Below, in pieces: positions 16,380-24,384 of a stretch of 64,000 bases of DNA. The DNA is taken from NCBI GenBank assembly GCA_963729215.1, contig CAVSND010000013.1:177324-241323 (forward strand), read 5' to 3'. Made by a program: the position numbers and the translations under genes. Under the pieces are notes generated by a model. That model worked only from the letters and a program-made list of their open reading frames with translations. It was not told the DNA's origin and did no database searches. The stretch comes from CAVQJU01 sp963729215. GTDB lineage: Bacteria > Acidobacteriota > Vicinamibacteria > Vicinamibacterales > CAVVIG01. Within the stretch, counting starts at the first letter, position 1; each line of letters starts with the position of its first letter.

Positions 16380-17495
16380 CTAGGCCGACCGCCGCGGAAT
16401 GCGCAGCTTGAGCGCGACGCCGCCGTTCGACGGCGTCGCCAGCGTCACCTCTCCGCCAAGGCGCTCGGCCGCGGCCTTCATGGAGGTGGCGCCGAGCAGC
16501 GCCTGCCATCCGCCTGGCCGTTCTGACCACGACTCGTCGAAGACGCGGCGGATCCAGTCCCTGGGCATCGAGACGTTGCCGGACGACACCTCGACCGTCG
16601 TGGACGACTGCAGCCGGGCGGTGCGGATCTGGATGACGGGCCGGTCGCCGGGATCGACAACGGGCAGCAGCGCGACGATGGCGCCGGTGAGCCCGATCCC
16701 GAGGACTTGTTCGTCGACCGGGTCCGAACCCACTCCATCGGCGAACGTGGCGTGGAACGCGACGCCGGCCAGACGGAATTCCGGCGCCAGCGATTTTCTG
16801 ACCTGGTCGATGACGGTGGAAACGGCCACGACGCCTGTTCCGCGCACGGGCGCCTGATCGCTGAGCTGCTGCGCGTCCACCATCCACGCGGCACGGCAGG
16901 AGTTCGCCTGCGCGAGATCGAAGCCGACCCGTCGCGTCACGGGGTCGTCACCCGTCAACAGCGTCAGGGCCGTTTGAATCGTCGTCATGTGACGGCGGAG
17001 GTTCTGGCGGAACGCATCGGCCGTTCCGTTCGACCGGTCGTCGGCATCGGGTTCCGCAGGACCGCCGCAACGCAGGTTATCCGCATCGGCGAGGGCGTCG
17101 GCCTGGCTGCCGTCCACGGGCAGGATGATGCAAGGCACCGTCGTCAGCCCGGCCAGCCTGGCCGCTTCAAGGCGGTTGCGGCCGGCGACCGCCATATACG
17201 AGGGACCATCGCCGCGGACCAGGAGCGGCTGGAGGACGCCGTGCGACGCAATCGATCGCACGAGCGGTTCCAGCTCCGCCTTGCTGCGCACACGATCCGC
17301 GGTGATGGCGTGCGTGGAAATCATCCGGATGACCGGTCCCACGGCGCGTTCCGTCAGATCATCCACGTAATGGGCCTCGGCTCGCATGCGGTAGCCGGCC
17401 GGAAGTCCTTCGCGGACCGGCGGGAGATCTGTCAGCAGGCCGTCTTCAGAGTGTGAGGAATCACGCGCGCTCGTATTCGGTTGGAGTTCAGACAC
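16380..17495 (-). CDS. ParB-like N-terminal domain fused to a degenerate histidine-kinase module
   Basis: 371 residues. Residues ~58-140 match the ParB/sulfiredoxin-fold nuclease-like domain (ADRVRSKAELEPLVRSIASHG, LLVRGDG, VAGRNRLEAARLAG, VPCIILPVD). Residues ~160-212 look like the two-helix DHp region of a kinase (AFRQNLRRHMTTIQTALTLL then DLAQANSCRAAWMVDAQQL). Residues ~222-369 follow an HATPase_c fold ending GGEVTLATPSNGGVALKLRIP. The N-box asparagine and the DxGxG ATP motif are absent (GIGLTGAIVALLP, EVSSGNVSMP), so ATP use is unlikely. It starts at GTG 17495 with GGAG upstream. The role is unknown; a sensory or partner-binding protein is a guess. Confidence 0.7.
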   Translation of the reverse strand: MSELQPNTSARDSSHSEDGLLTDLPPVREGLPAGYRMRAEAHYVDDLTERAVGPVIRMISTHAITADRVRSKAELEPLVRSIASHGVLQPLLVRGDGPSYMAVAGRNRLEAARLAGLTTVPCIILPVDGSQADALADADNLRCGGPAEPDADDRSNGTADAFRQNLRRHMTTIQTALTLLTGDDPVTRRVGFDLAQANSCRAAWMVDAQQLSDQAPVRGTGVVAVSTVIDQVRKSLAPEFRLAGVAFHATFADGVGSDPVDEQVLGIGLTGAIVALLPVVDPGDRPVIQIRTARLQSSTTVEVSSGNVSMPRDWIRRVFDESWSERPGGWQALLGATSMKAAAERLGGEVTLATPSNGGVALKLRIPRRSA

Positions 17496-17552
17496 GTCGA
17501 CGCTCCGTCAGCCACTGGAAAAGCTCTCATGCAAGGGGAAGAAGAGACTTAG

Positions 17553-18155
17553 TTATAGCAGAGCTTTTCGGCCGGTAGCAAGCAGGCGAGGTGCTCGAAC
17601 GAAATCGTTCGCGCCCGACTCTTCGGCGGGGAAGAGCAGCAGCGCGTTTTGCTCTTCGTTTCTGCGCGGGGCGCGCGCCTCGGCGGGGCGTCCGAGGCCG
17701 GCAGCAGCCGTCGCGGTTGCCTGGAAGAAGCCGAGCATCAGTGCTGACAACGTGACAGCGCCAAGAATCGTGTACGGCTCGTGCTGAAACGCCCATCGCC
17801 AGCTCAGCGCGATCATCAGCACGGCGTGCGTCAGAAACGTGAACCACGCGATGCGAACGCCTGGCGCGTCGGATGAGGGTTTGGGCGCCTCGACAGCTTC
17901 GTGAGTTTCCTGGCCTTCAGTGGGAAAGACCAGCAACGCATCCCGTTTCTCGGTAGCCCTCGGATTCGGGCTGGTGTTCTCCAGACCGCGCAGCCTGTCG
18001 GCGGCGCCCGCCAGAAAGCCGATCGTCAGCGTCCACATCGTGGCGGAGTCGAGCAGGGCGTGCCGGCTGTCGTGGTACGCCCACTGCCACATCAACGCCA
18101 GGATCACCGGTGCGTTGACGATGAGGAGCCATGCGAAACGGCGGGACGGCCGCAT
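17553..18155 (-). CDS. internally duplicated four-helix membrane protein of unknown function
   Basis: 200 residues made of two homologous halves. Each half has two transmembrane helices: RFAWLLIVNAPVILALMWQW / MWTLTIGFLAGAA, and RIAWFTFLTHAVLMIALSWRW / TLSALMLGFFQATAT. A polar, Glu-rich cytosolic-type tail with the motif xALLxFPxE follows each (DALLVFPTEGQE, NALLLFPAEESG). I know no family name for it. The repeated FP-E tail suggests a docking site present twice. ATG 18155 and TAA 17553 are clear. The upstream region carries three short direct repeats (18207-18234). Nearest same-strand neighbour downstream is the ParB-kinase fusion, 57 bp away. Confidence 0.7.
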   Translation of the reverse strand: MRPSRRFAWLLIVNAPVILALMWQWAYHDSRHALLDSATMWTLTIGFLAGAADRLRGLENTSPNPRATEKRDALLVFPTEGQETHEAVEAPKPSSDAPGVRIAWFTFLTHAVLMIALSWRWAFQHEPYTILGAVTLSALMLGFFQATATAAAGLGRPAEARAPRRNEEQNALLLFPAEESGANDFVRAPRLLATGRKALL

Positions 18156-18206
18156 GCCTCAAATTGTGCGCTGCTGCTACTGCAGTGCCAAGAGGGGCGC
18201 TCGTGC

Positions 18207-18234
18207 GTTCTGCATGGTCCTGCACTGGTTCTGC
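18207..18234. promoter_or_regulatory. three GTYCTGC direct repeats at helical spacing
   Basis: GTTCTGC (18207), GTCCTGC (18217) and GTTCTGC (18228) recur every 10-11 bp, so all face the same side of the helix. They sit 52-79 bp upstream of the ATG of the duplicated membrane protein, a usual place for activator sites. No regulator is identified. Confidence 0.3.
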
Positions 18235-18265
18235 AGGAATTTGCACGCCAATCGCGAGGCGAGCT

Positions 18266-18628
18266 CTACTGTTTCCGCGCCGCGGCGACGCGCGATACGG
18301 TGATGACGTCGCCAGCCAGCGTGCCGGTCAGCTTCACGGTCTGCGCCGCAAACATTGCGAGATCGGTGTGGTCCTGGTTCGCGATTCCATAGGTTTTCCC
18401 GCCCGAGACGAAGACGTACTTCTGCCCCCGGCGCATGACGCAGCCCACCGTGCATTCCTGGTTCGTCATCGTGTGCCCGGAGTTTTCCCTGGCGTGTTCG
18501 ATGTTCGACTGATGCGACGCCACGCACATCGTGTCGGTGATCACGCCGGCGCCGGTCCACGTGTCGGCGGTGAAAGCCGTCGTGGAAAGAATAAGGAGCG
18601 CGGCCGCGGCGAAGGCAAACGTCTTCAT
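18266..18628 (-). CDS. small secreted cysteine-containing protein
   Basis: 120 residues from ATG 18628, which places a signal peptide (MKTFAFAAAALLILSTTAFT) at the N-terminus. The mature part has conserved-looking cysteines: ITDTMCVASH, then CTVGCVMRRGQKYVFV, followed by a GKTYGI strand and VKLTGTLAGDVITVSRV. The layout resembles short periplasmic proteins often annotated as DUF5818-like, but I am not certain of the family. The cysteines with nearby His could bind a metal. It is the last gene of a run that starts with the bicupin at 20146 (lactonase stop at 18639, 10 bp away). Confidence 0.7.
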   Translation of the reverse strand: MKTFAFAAAALLILSTTAFTADTWTGAGVITDTMCVASHQSNIEHARENSGHTMTNQECTVGCVMRRGQKYVFVSGGKTYGIANQDHTDLAMFAAQTVKLTGTLAGDVITVSRVAAARKQ

Positions 18629-18638
18629 GTCGCGATCC

Positions 18639-19508
18639 TCACTCGTAGTAGGCCGGGGACTTCTTGAGCTTGGCATTCGCGCCGAAATCGTGCTGAATCC
18701 AGAGCGCCGCTTTCGTCCGCCGCAGATACTCTTCGATTGTCACGCGCGATGCGGCCGATGCCTGGACGTTGAATTCGTTGTCGGGCGGTGCGCGATGGAG
18801 CGAGCGCTCCGGCGGATAGTGATAGAGGTCGCCGCCCAGCATGATGAGCCCGGTGGCGGCCAGCCGAAGGACCAGCACCTGATGGCCCGGCGTGTGCCCG
18901 GGCGCGGCCTTGATGATCGCCTGGCCGTCGCCGAAGACGTCGTGCTCGTCCTTGTCGAGCAGGACGATCGGGCTGTTCTTGAGCCGTGTGTAGAACGACG
19001 GGTTGACGCGCGGGTTGTTCTCGGCCCACATGAAGTCGCGCTCGGCCGGTCGCGTGAGCCACGTCGAAGCCGCAAATTCGTTCAGATTGGCCGTGTGATC
19101 GATGTGCGCGTGGGAGACCGCCACGTACTTGACGTCGGCTGGCGCATAGCCAATCTGCGAGAGCTGGCTCTTGAGCGAGCGCGCCACGAAGGCCGCCACT
19201 GTCGGGTTGACGCTTCCTCGCGCTCCCTGTGGCTGCGCTTCCACGGTCTCGTCGGGGATGACGCCCGTATCCCACAACAGCGTCCCGCGCGGGTGCACCA
19301 CGAGAAAACACGGCACCGGCATCCGGGTTTCGCCTGCCTCCGCGATCGTGATGTGGTACCGCTCGACGCCTTCCCTCGTCGGCGTCAGCATGCCGCAGTC
19401 GAGGACGTAGAGCCGCATCGACTTCGGAGCGGAAGGCGCCGCGGATCCGCCGGAAACGCCGAGCGTGACAAGGATGCCGATCATCAACGCAAGCCGTCGC
19501 GTCCTCAT
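18639..19508 (-). CDS. secreted metallo-beta-lactamase-fold lactonase-like hydrolase
   Basis: 289 residues from ATG 19508 with a signal peptide to about ASAAP. The MBL motif SHAHIDHTAN supplies the HxHxDH zinc ligands. Further ligands are seen in PGHTPGH, the bridging Asp in LGGDLYHYP, and the late IQHD. The order and the opening YVLDCGMLTP are typical of the N-acyl-homoserine-lactonase (AiiA/AttM) branch, so a lactone-opening activity is plausible, though quorum quenching is not shown. The ATG overlaps the stop of the bicupin gene (ATGA at 19505-19508), implying coupled translation. Confidence 0.8.
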   Translation of the reverse strand: MRTRRLALMIGILVTLGVSGGSAAPSAPKSMRLYVLDCGMLTPTREGVERYHITIAEAGETRMPVPCFLVVHPRGTLLWDTGVIPDETVEAQPQGARGSVNPTVAAFVARSLKSQLSQIGYAPADVKYVAVSHAHIDHTANLNEFAASTWLTRPAERDFMWAENNPRVNPSFYTRLKNSPIVLLDKDEHDVFGDGQAIIKAAPGHTPGHQVLVLRLAATGLIMLGGDLYHYPPERSLHRAPPDNEFNVQASAASRVTIEEYLRRTKAALWIQHDFGANAKLKKSPAYYE

Positions 19509-20146
19509 TTCACCTCCACCTGAATCTCGACGGCCGTACGAGCGCCGACATTCTCGGTCGCATGTTTCAGCGCGTCCCGCCACGCGACCTCGCCCGGCCG
19601 CCGCGGGTTGTCCACGACGCGGCCGTCGGCCATTTCCATGGTCGTATGCAGCTCCGTGAGATACACGACGACATAGTGCGGGTGCTCGTGCAGCGGGCTT
19701 TTCACGCCGGGTTCGAGCACCGTGCGCAACACGCGGACCCGGTCGTTCTCGAGCGGCACGGTGTGGTACTTGGGATCGAGCGTGACCGGATCGAGCGTGA
19801 TGGGAGGCGACGCCGGCGCGCCCGGCTTCAAGTCGATGACGATGGCTTCCACGCGGCGATCCGACACGTTCTGCTCGCTGTACGCGCCGGCCTTCTGCCA
19901 GGCCACCGTTCCAGCTTTCTGCCTCACCTCATGCGTCCCGCCCCTGGCGTCCGCCAGCCGCTCGTGCGCATCCGTCAGGTAGACCACGACGCGAGGCAGA
20001 TGCTCGGCTGTCGCGGTCTGCTCGTGAGGCGCCCGGACCGAGCGCCATACGCGCACCCAGGCGTTTTCCAGTTCCAGTGTGTCGCCCGCGGCTGGGCCGG
20101 CGGCGGGCGACAGCCCGATCAGGATCGAAACGAGCAGCGGGAGCAT
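19505..20146 (-). CDS. secreted two-cupin protein
   Basis: 213 residues with a short signal peptide (MLPLLVSILIGLSPAAG). Two cupin-like halves are recognisable: LELENAWVRVWRSV to AIVIDLKPG and VPLENDRVRVLRTVLEPG to TAVEIQVEVK. Only the second keeps histidines (SPLHEHPHYVVVYLTE), so one half may bind metal and the other may be structural. It lies first in an operon with an MBL lactonase-like enzyme and a small secreted protein, all likely periplasmic. A role in handling the same small molecule is an inference from the overlap of the genes. Confidence 0.75.
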   Translation of the reverse strand: MLPLLVSILIGLSPAAGPAAGDTLELENAWVRVWRSVRAPHEQTATAEHLPRVVVYLTDAHERLADARGGTHEVRQKAGTVAWQKAGAYSEQNVSDRRVEAIVIDLKPGAPASPPITLDPVTLDPKYHTVPLENDRVRVLRTVLEPGVKSPLHEHPHYVVVYLTELHTTMEMADGRVVDNPRRPGEVAWRDALKHATENVGARTAVEIQVEVK

Positions 20147-20170
20147 GGCTGTGGCTCATTCTATGCCGGG

Positions 20171-20927
20171 TCATTCCCAGCGAAACACTTTCGCCGAGAT
20201 GGCGGTGAAGACGACGAACGCCGCGGCGAGCGCCGCGATGTCCGCTGATGTGCGCGGACCAGGCTTCGTTCATCCAGATGCCCTGGAGCAGCGACACCGC
20301 GTACGTGATCGGCAGAATTCGCGCGAGGCCCTGGATCCCCGGCGGGAGCGCGCTCACCGGCACGAAGAGGCCGGAGACCGCGATCATCGGGTAAAGAATG
20401 ATCGCGCCGAGCGGCTGGGCGAAGCGCGCCGTCGGCACGATGCTCGAGATCAGGAAGCCGAGCGACAGGATGCTCAGCGTGCTGACGAGCAGCGCGAGTG
20501 TAAATTTTGCCAGCGGCGCGTCCACGCCGACCGGATAGTAGCGCTTGCCGACGAGCACCATCAGCGCCAGCGTCGTCGCCGTGAGCAGCAGTTTGACGAG
20601 CACGTGGGCCGTGAGAATCGTCAGCGGACGGAGCGGCGTGGCGCGCAGGCGCTTCAGGATGCCGCCCTCGCGGTAGATCGAGATGATGGTCACGAGCGAC
20701 AGGACCGCGCTGATGGCGATGAGCACGGTCGAGAACACCGGAAAACTGACGCTCACGAGCTTGTTGCCCGGCGACCCCGGCGTCGTGGCCGCGGAGAGGC
20801 CACGGCCCGCAATCCGCCCCAGCACGACGAACGCGAGGACGGGCATCGCGACCGTTCCGAAGGCGCCGAGAGGCTCGCGGAGGAAGATTTTGATCTCGAG
20901 CCAGGTCAGTTTGAGGAGACCGCGCAT
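20171..20927 (-). CDS. ABC-2 type transporter permease (frameshifted near its end)
   Basis: About 251 residues. It has six hydrophobic helices in the ABC-2 pattern: MRGLLKLTWLEIKIFLREP at the start, LVTIISIYREGGILKRLRATPL (the conserved cytosolic loop), LGFLISSIVPTARFAQPLG and GIQGLARILPITYAVSLLQG. At about 20238-20252 the frame breaks after MNEAW. A one-base shift gives DIAALAAAFVVFTAISAKVF and stop TGA at 20171-20173, which is the normal last helix. It forms an exporter with the ATPase gene 13 bp upstream. The substrate is unknown (drug or lipid type). Confidence 0.8.
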
Positions 20928-20939
20928 GTTGTTCGCTCG

Positions 20940-21872
20940 CTAGTCACGAATCGAGTGGCCGGTCAGCTTCAGGAACACGTCTTCGAGCGTCGGGATAATT
21001 GTCCGGAAATCGGTCACGCGGATCCGATGCTCGGACAAACACGAGATGACCTCGGCCACCAGATCGTCGCCGCGGCCCCGCACCGTGATGCGTAAATCCT
21101 CCCGTAGGACCGAGTCGGCCCGCGGAACAGATCGCAGGTGTTCGGCGGCCGTCCCGTCGGTCGTGACGAGGACGACGGTGCGCTCGGGACAGTGCCGGTC
21201 CACGAGGCGTGCGGGCTTATCCACGTCGACGATGCGGCCGTGCTCGATGATGGCCACGCGGTCGCACAACCGCTCCGCTTCTTCCATGAGATGCGTCGTC
21301 AGGAAGACGGTTTTTCCACGTTCGCGGATGCCGCGGACAAGTTCCCAGATCGCCCTCCGCGCCTGCGGGTCGAGGCCCGTGGTCAGCTCGTCGAGAAAGA
21401 CGACCTCGGGATCGTTGATCAAGGCGAGGGCGATGAACAGCCGCTGCTTCTGGCCGCCGGACAGCGTCATGAACCAGGCCTGCCGTTTCTCGGACAGTCC
21501 CAGGTGATCGAGCAATCGCTCGCTGTCGACCGTCTGGCGGTAGAGCGACGCCCACAGATCGACGGCTTCCCACACCTTGATGCGCTTCTGCAGCTGGGCC
21601 TCCTGCAGCTGCACGCCGATCTTCGCGTGCAACGCCGCTGCATCGCGCACCGGATCGAGGCCGAGCACCGAGATGGTTCCGCGATCGGGCGTGCGGAGTC
21701 CTTCGATGCACTCCATGGTCGTGGTCTTGCCGGCGCCGTTCGGCCCGATCAAGCCGAAGATCTCGCCATCCCGCACGTCGAACGAGACATCGTCCACGGC
21801 CACCATCCGGCCGTATGTCTTTCGGATGTTCGAAACGCGGATAACGGAGGCTGAGGTGCCGGAGGAGTCCAT
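20940..21872 (-). CDS. ABC transporter ATP-binding protein
   Basis: 310 residues. Walker A (GPNGAGKT), Q-loop region (GVQLQEAQLQ), signature LSGGQKQR, Walker B VVFLDEL with the D-loop GLDPQARR, and H-loop THLMEE are all present. Where most ABC-2 ATPases have DEPT this one has DELT. The ~80-residue C-terminal extension after the ATPase core (DTVVLVTT-like to LKLTGHSIRD) is typical of the DrrA/CcmA group. It drives export through the adjacent ABC-2 permease. It starts at ATG 21872. Confidence 0.92.
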   Translation of the reverse strand: MDSSGTSASVIRVSNIRKTYGRMVAVDDVSFDVRDGEIFGLIGPNGAGKTTTMECIEGLRTPDRGTISVLGLDPVRDAAALHAKIGVQLQEAQLQKRIKVWEAVDLWASLYRQTVDSERLLDHLGLSEKRQAWFMTLSGGQKQRLFIALALINDPEVVFLDELTTGLDPQARRAIWELVRGIRERGKTVFLTTHLMEEAERLCDRVAIIEHGRIVDVDKPARLVDRHCPERTVVLVTTDGTAAEHLRSVPRADSVLREDLRITVRGRGDDLVAEVISCLSEHRIRVTDFRTIIPTLEDVFLKLTGHSIRD

Positions 21873-21892
21873 ATGTCGAATCGTTCGCGCCG

Positions 21893-23792
21893 TCAGGGCG
21901 CCAGCCCGGGAGGATAGCGGGCAAGGGCATCGGCGACGGAGACCGCCTGCGCCTGCCGGGCAGCGCTCGTCGCGCCCGGATGCGTGCTCTCGACCTCGGC
22001 CTGAGCGGATCGGACGGTCTCCACCTGGCCGCCGCTGCCGCGGGCGAGCAGTGTCTCGGCGTGCAGGAGGCAGGCCATCACGATGCGAGGCTCCATGTTC
22101 CGCCGCCGGAGGAATTGTCCATAGTTGAACCAGTCGACGCCTGACGCCGCGTCGTCGCCGCCGCGTTCGTCAAACGTCAGCGCGTTGCGGTACGCGCGGC
22201 CGGCATCCTCCGTCTGGCCGGCCTGTTCGAGGGCGTCGGCGCGCCCGGCCCAGAACTGTGCGAGGTAGCGGGGCACGCGGTCGAGCGCCGGATCGATGTC
22301 CAGCGCCTTCTGCCATTTTCGGACGGCGTCACGTTCCATGCCGAGCTGCATCGCCAGCACACCCGCGTTCACGAGCGCCGTGACGTCCCGTGGCTGCCGG
22401 GCGAGATAGGTCCTGGTAGTCGTCGTACGCTTCCTGGAACCGCCGATCGTTGATGAGGAGCCGCGCTTTACGCTGCTGGACGGCGGTGTCGTGCGGGTTC
22501 AGCGTCGACGCGAGCCGCAGCGCAGGAAGGCTGTCCGCGCTCGTTCCGAGCACGAATCGCGTCTGATCGAGCGCGGCCCATCCGCACAGCACTACGAGAG
22601 CGGCGACGCGAACGGCGCGGGCGCCGGACGAGGGACCCGCGAGCCACATCGACGCCCGCCGAACGGCGCGGCCCGCCTCCGCCGCATGTTCCGCTGCCTG
22701 ACGGCGCGAATCGACGAGGAGCGCGGCGACCCGTCCGTCGCGCAGCTTCCAGACCGCGCCGTCGAGCAGGAAGTGATGAATGTTGACGATCGCGGTGAAC
22801 ACGAGGACGCTGCGGGTGAAGTCGACGCCGAACAGGTAGCTCGTCACCCATGGGCCTGGCACGAACAACGCGATGCCGCCGGCCAGCAGCGTGGCCGCGT
22901 ACGACCAGGGCCGCCACGTCCCGCCACCCTCCGATTCGGCCTCGCGCCGGGCGTAGTAGCTCGTGATCCACAAGTACTGGGCCGAGTGCATCACCGCGAG
23001 CACGCCCGTGCTGTAGCGCGTCTGCTGCACCTGCGCGCCGCCCAGCCATTCGGCCAGCGTGGGAATGACAAACCACAGGCACTGCGTCGAGACAAGCGTG
23101 AGCGGCGCCAGCATGGCGCCGAGACCCGAGCGCGTCATCATGCGAACGAGTACGGTCGTGATCAGCGTACCGAACAGCAGCAGCAGGACGCTCCGCGCAG
23201 GCGCGGCCACGGCGGCCGGAATCCCGAGCGAATGCACCAGCGGATCGGATGACGGGCCGGTGTGAAAGGTGATGAACAGGAGCGCGTACGAAGCGAGGAA
23301 CGCGAGGTAGAGCGCGCGGCGTTCACGGTCGGTCGGCGGAACGCCGTTGCGACGGGCGAACATCATCACCAGGCCGAAGTTCTGGCCCGTGTAGTGCCAC
23401 GGGCTCCACGTGACGTACAGCGTGAAGATCCAGGATGCGAGCGGCGCCCAGATGTGGGAGGCGGCGCCCATCACGACGAGGAACGCGGTGATGTGAACGG
23501 TGAAGATGCGATATTTCTCGAACTCCGTGCGCGTGTGGTACGCGCGGTACACCGTCGCCATGTAGTGCGGGTAGTTGAGGGCGAGCGCAAGCAGATAGAA
23601 GAGGACCGCCCAGGATCGGGTCGCCCCGGGCGCCGACCAGCTGGCGACGAGCAGCAAGGGCGCCGACCACGCACCACAGCCGACGATCAGATCGACAGCC
23701 GGGTGATAGATCCAGCGGGATACAGGAGGGGAGACGGTCAGAGCCGAGGGTCGGGAACGTGCCTGATGCTTCCAGGAAGTCCAGCGCGTCAC
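21893..23792 (-). CDS. polytopic membrane protein with conserved His residues and C-terminal TPR region (frameshifted)
   Basis: About 633 residues. Roughly ten transmembrane helices occupy residues 30-430. Histidines and charged residues recur inside or next to helices: NYPHYMATVYRAYH, TWSPWHYTGQNFG, MHSAQYLWITSYYARRE and NIHHFLLDGAVWKLRD. Such patterns are seen in membrane di-iron or heme enzymes, but I cannot name a family. After a frame break at about 22405-22415 the protein continues as TPR-like helices (NAGVLAMQLGMERDAVRKWQ, RADALEQAGQTEDAGRAYRN). The stop is at 21893, 21 bp from the ABC ATPase gene start. Confidence 0.6.
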
Positions 23793-23818
23793 AGGCCCTG
23801 ATTATGGGCCGTCCGGCC

Positions 23819-24265
23819 TCACGCGGTCACATTCATATCCACGCAGACTGTATTCAGCCGGTAATAGAGGCGCGCGAGGAACGTTTCAGCCTGGACGAGC
23901 GGAAGCAGCGGCACCGTCGTCAGGCTCACGACCTGCGTCTGTCCCGCCGCGCGCTCCAGCCACTCGATCAGGTAGCGCTGGTCGTGCAACGAGAGCGCGC
24001 CGACGTTGTGCAGCAGCAGCGTGCCCGTCTGTCTGGCTTCGGGGAGCATCAGTCTCTCGCCAGGCAGCCACGACACGACAGGTCGTGCCAGCTCCGGGAT
24101 GAGCAGCTCCGCGAATCCTTTGGTGCCTTCCGGGACGATGATCAGCAGGTTGACGCCCGCGGTGCGGGCGAGGCGCCAATCGTCCGGAAGGTGTGAGAGC
24201 GTTTCGATCGAGTCGGCCACACGCGTCGCCGTCGTGTCCGCGAAGTCGGTCGATGGGTTGTCCAT
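23819..24265 (-). CDS. miniature sigma-54-activator-like protein lacking Walker A
   Basis: 148 residues that align with the middle of a sigma-54 interaction AAA+ domain: a WLPGERLMLPEA stretch, then GTLLLHNVGALSLHDQRYLI in place of the Walker B GTLLLDEIGELxxxxQ, then FLARLYYRLNTVCVDM matching the arginine-finger FRxDLYYRLNVxxI. No Walker A, no GAFTGA loop and no DNA-binding helix-turn-helix are present, and the Walker B Asp is His. It cannot be a normal activator; an inhibitor or adaptor of one is possible (inference). A perfect palindrome (24335-24351) lies 70 bp upstream of its ATG. Confidence 0.6.
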   Translation of the reverse strand: MDNPSTDFADTTATRVADSIETLSHLPDDWRLARTAGVNLLIIVPEGTKGFAELLIPELARPVVSWLPGERLMLPEARQTGTLLLHNVGALSLHDQRYLIEWLERAAGQTQVVSLTTVPLLPLVQAETFLARLYYRLNTVCVDMNVTA

Positions 24266-24334
24266 GGATGCCTCGCCACGCGAACTCTATGCGCGAGGGG
24301 GACATGTGGCTATCGGGAATAGCGCGGGTACCTC

Positions 24335-24351
24335 CTAGGGAAAATCCCTAG
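24335..24351. promoter_or_regulatory. palindrome CTAGGGA-AAA-TCCCTAG, candidate response-regulator operator
   Basis: A perfect 7-bp inverted repeat with a 3-base spacer, in the 119-bp gap between the response-regulator stop (24385) and the sigma-54-like ATG (24265). NarL-type regulators bind short inverted repeats of this size, so control of the leftward gene by the adjacent regulator is plausible. It could also be a terminator hairpin for the regulator gene, although no U-tract follows it. Confidence 0.4.
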
Positions 24352-24384
24352 ATCGCATGAGGAAGGTGTAACGCCACCGACAAA

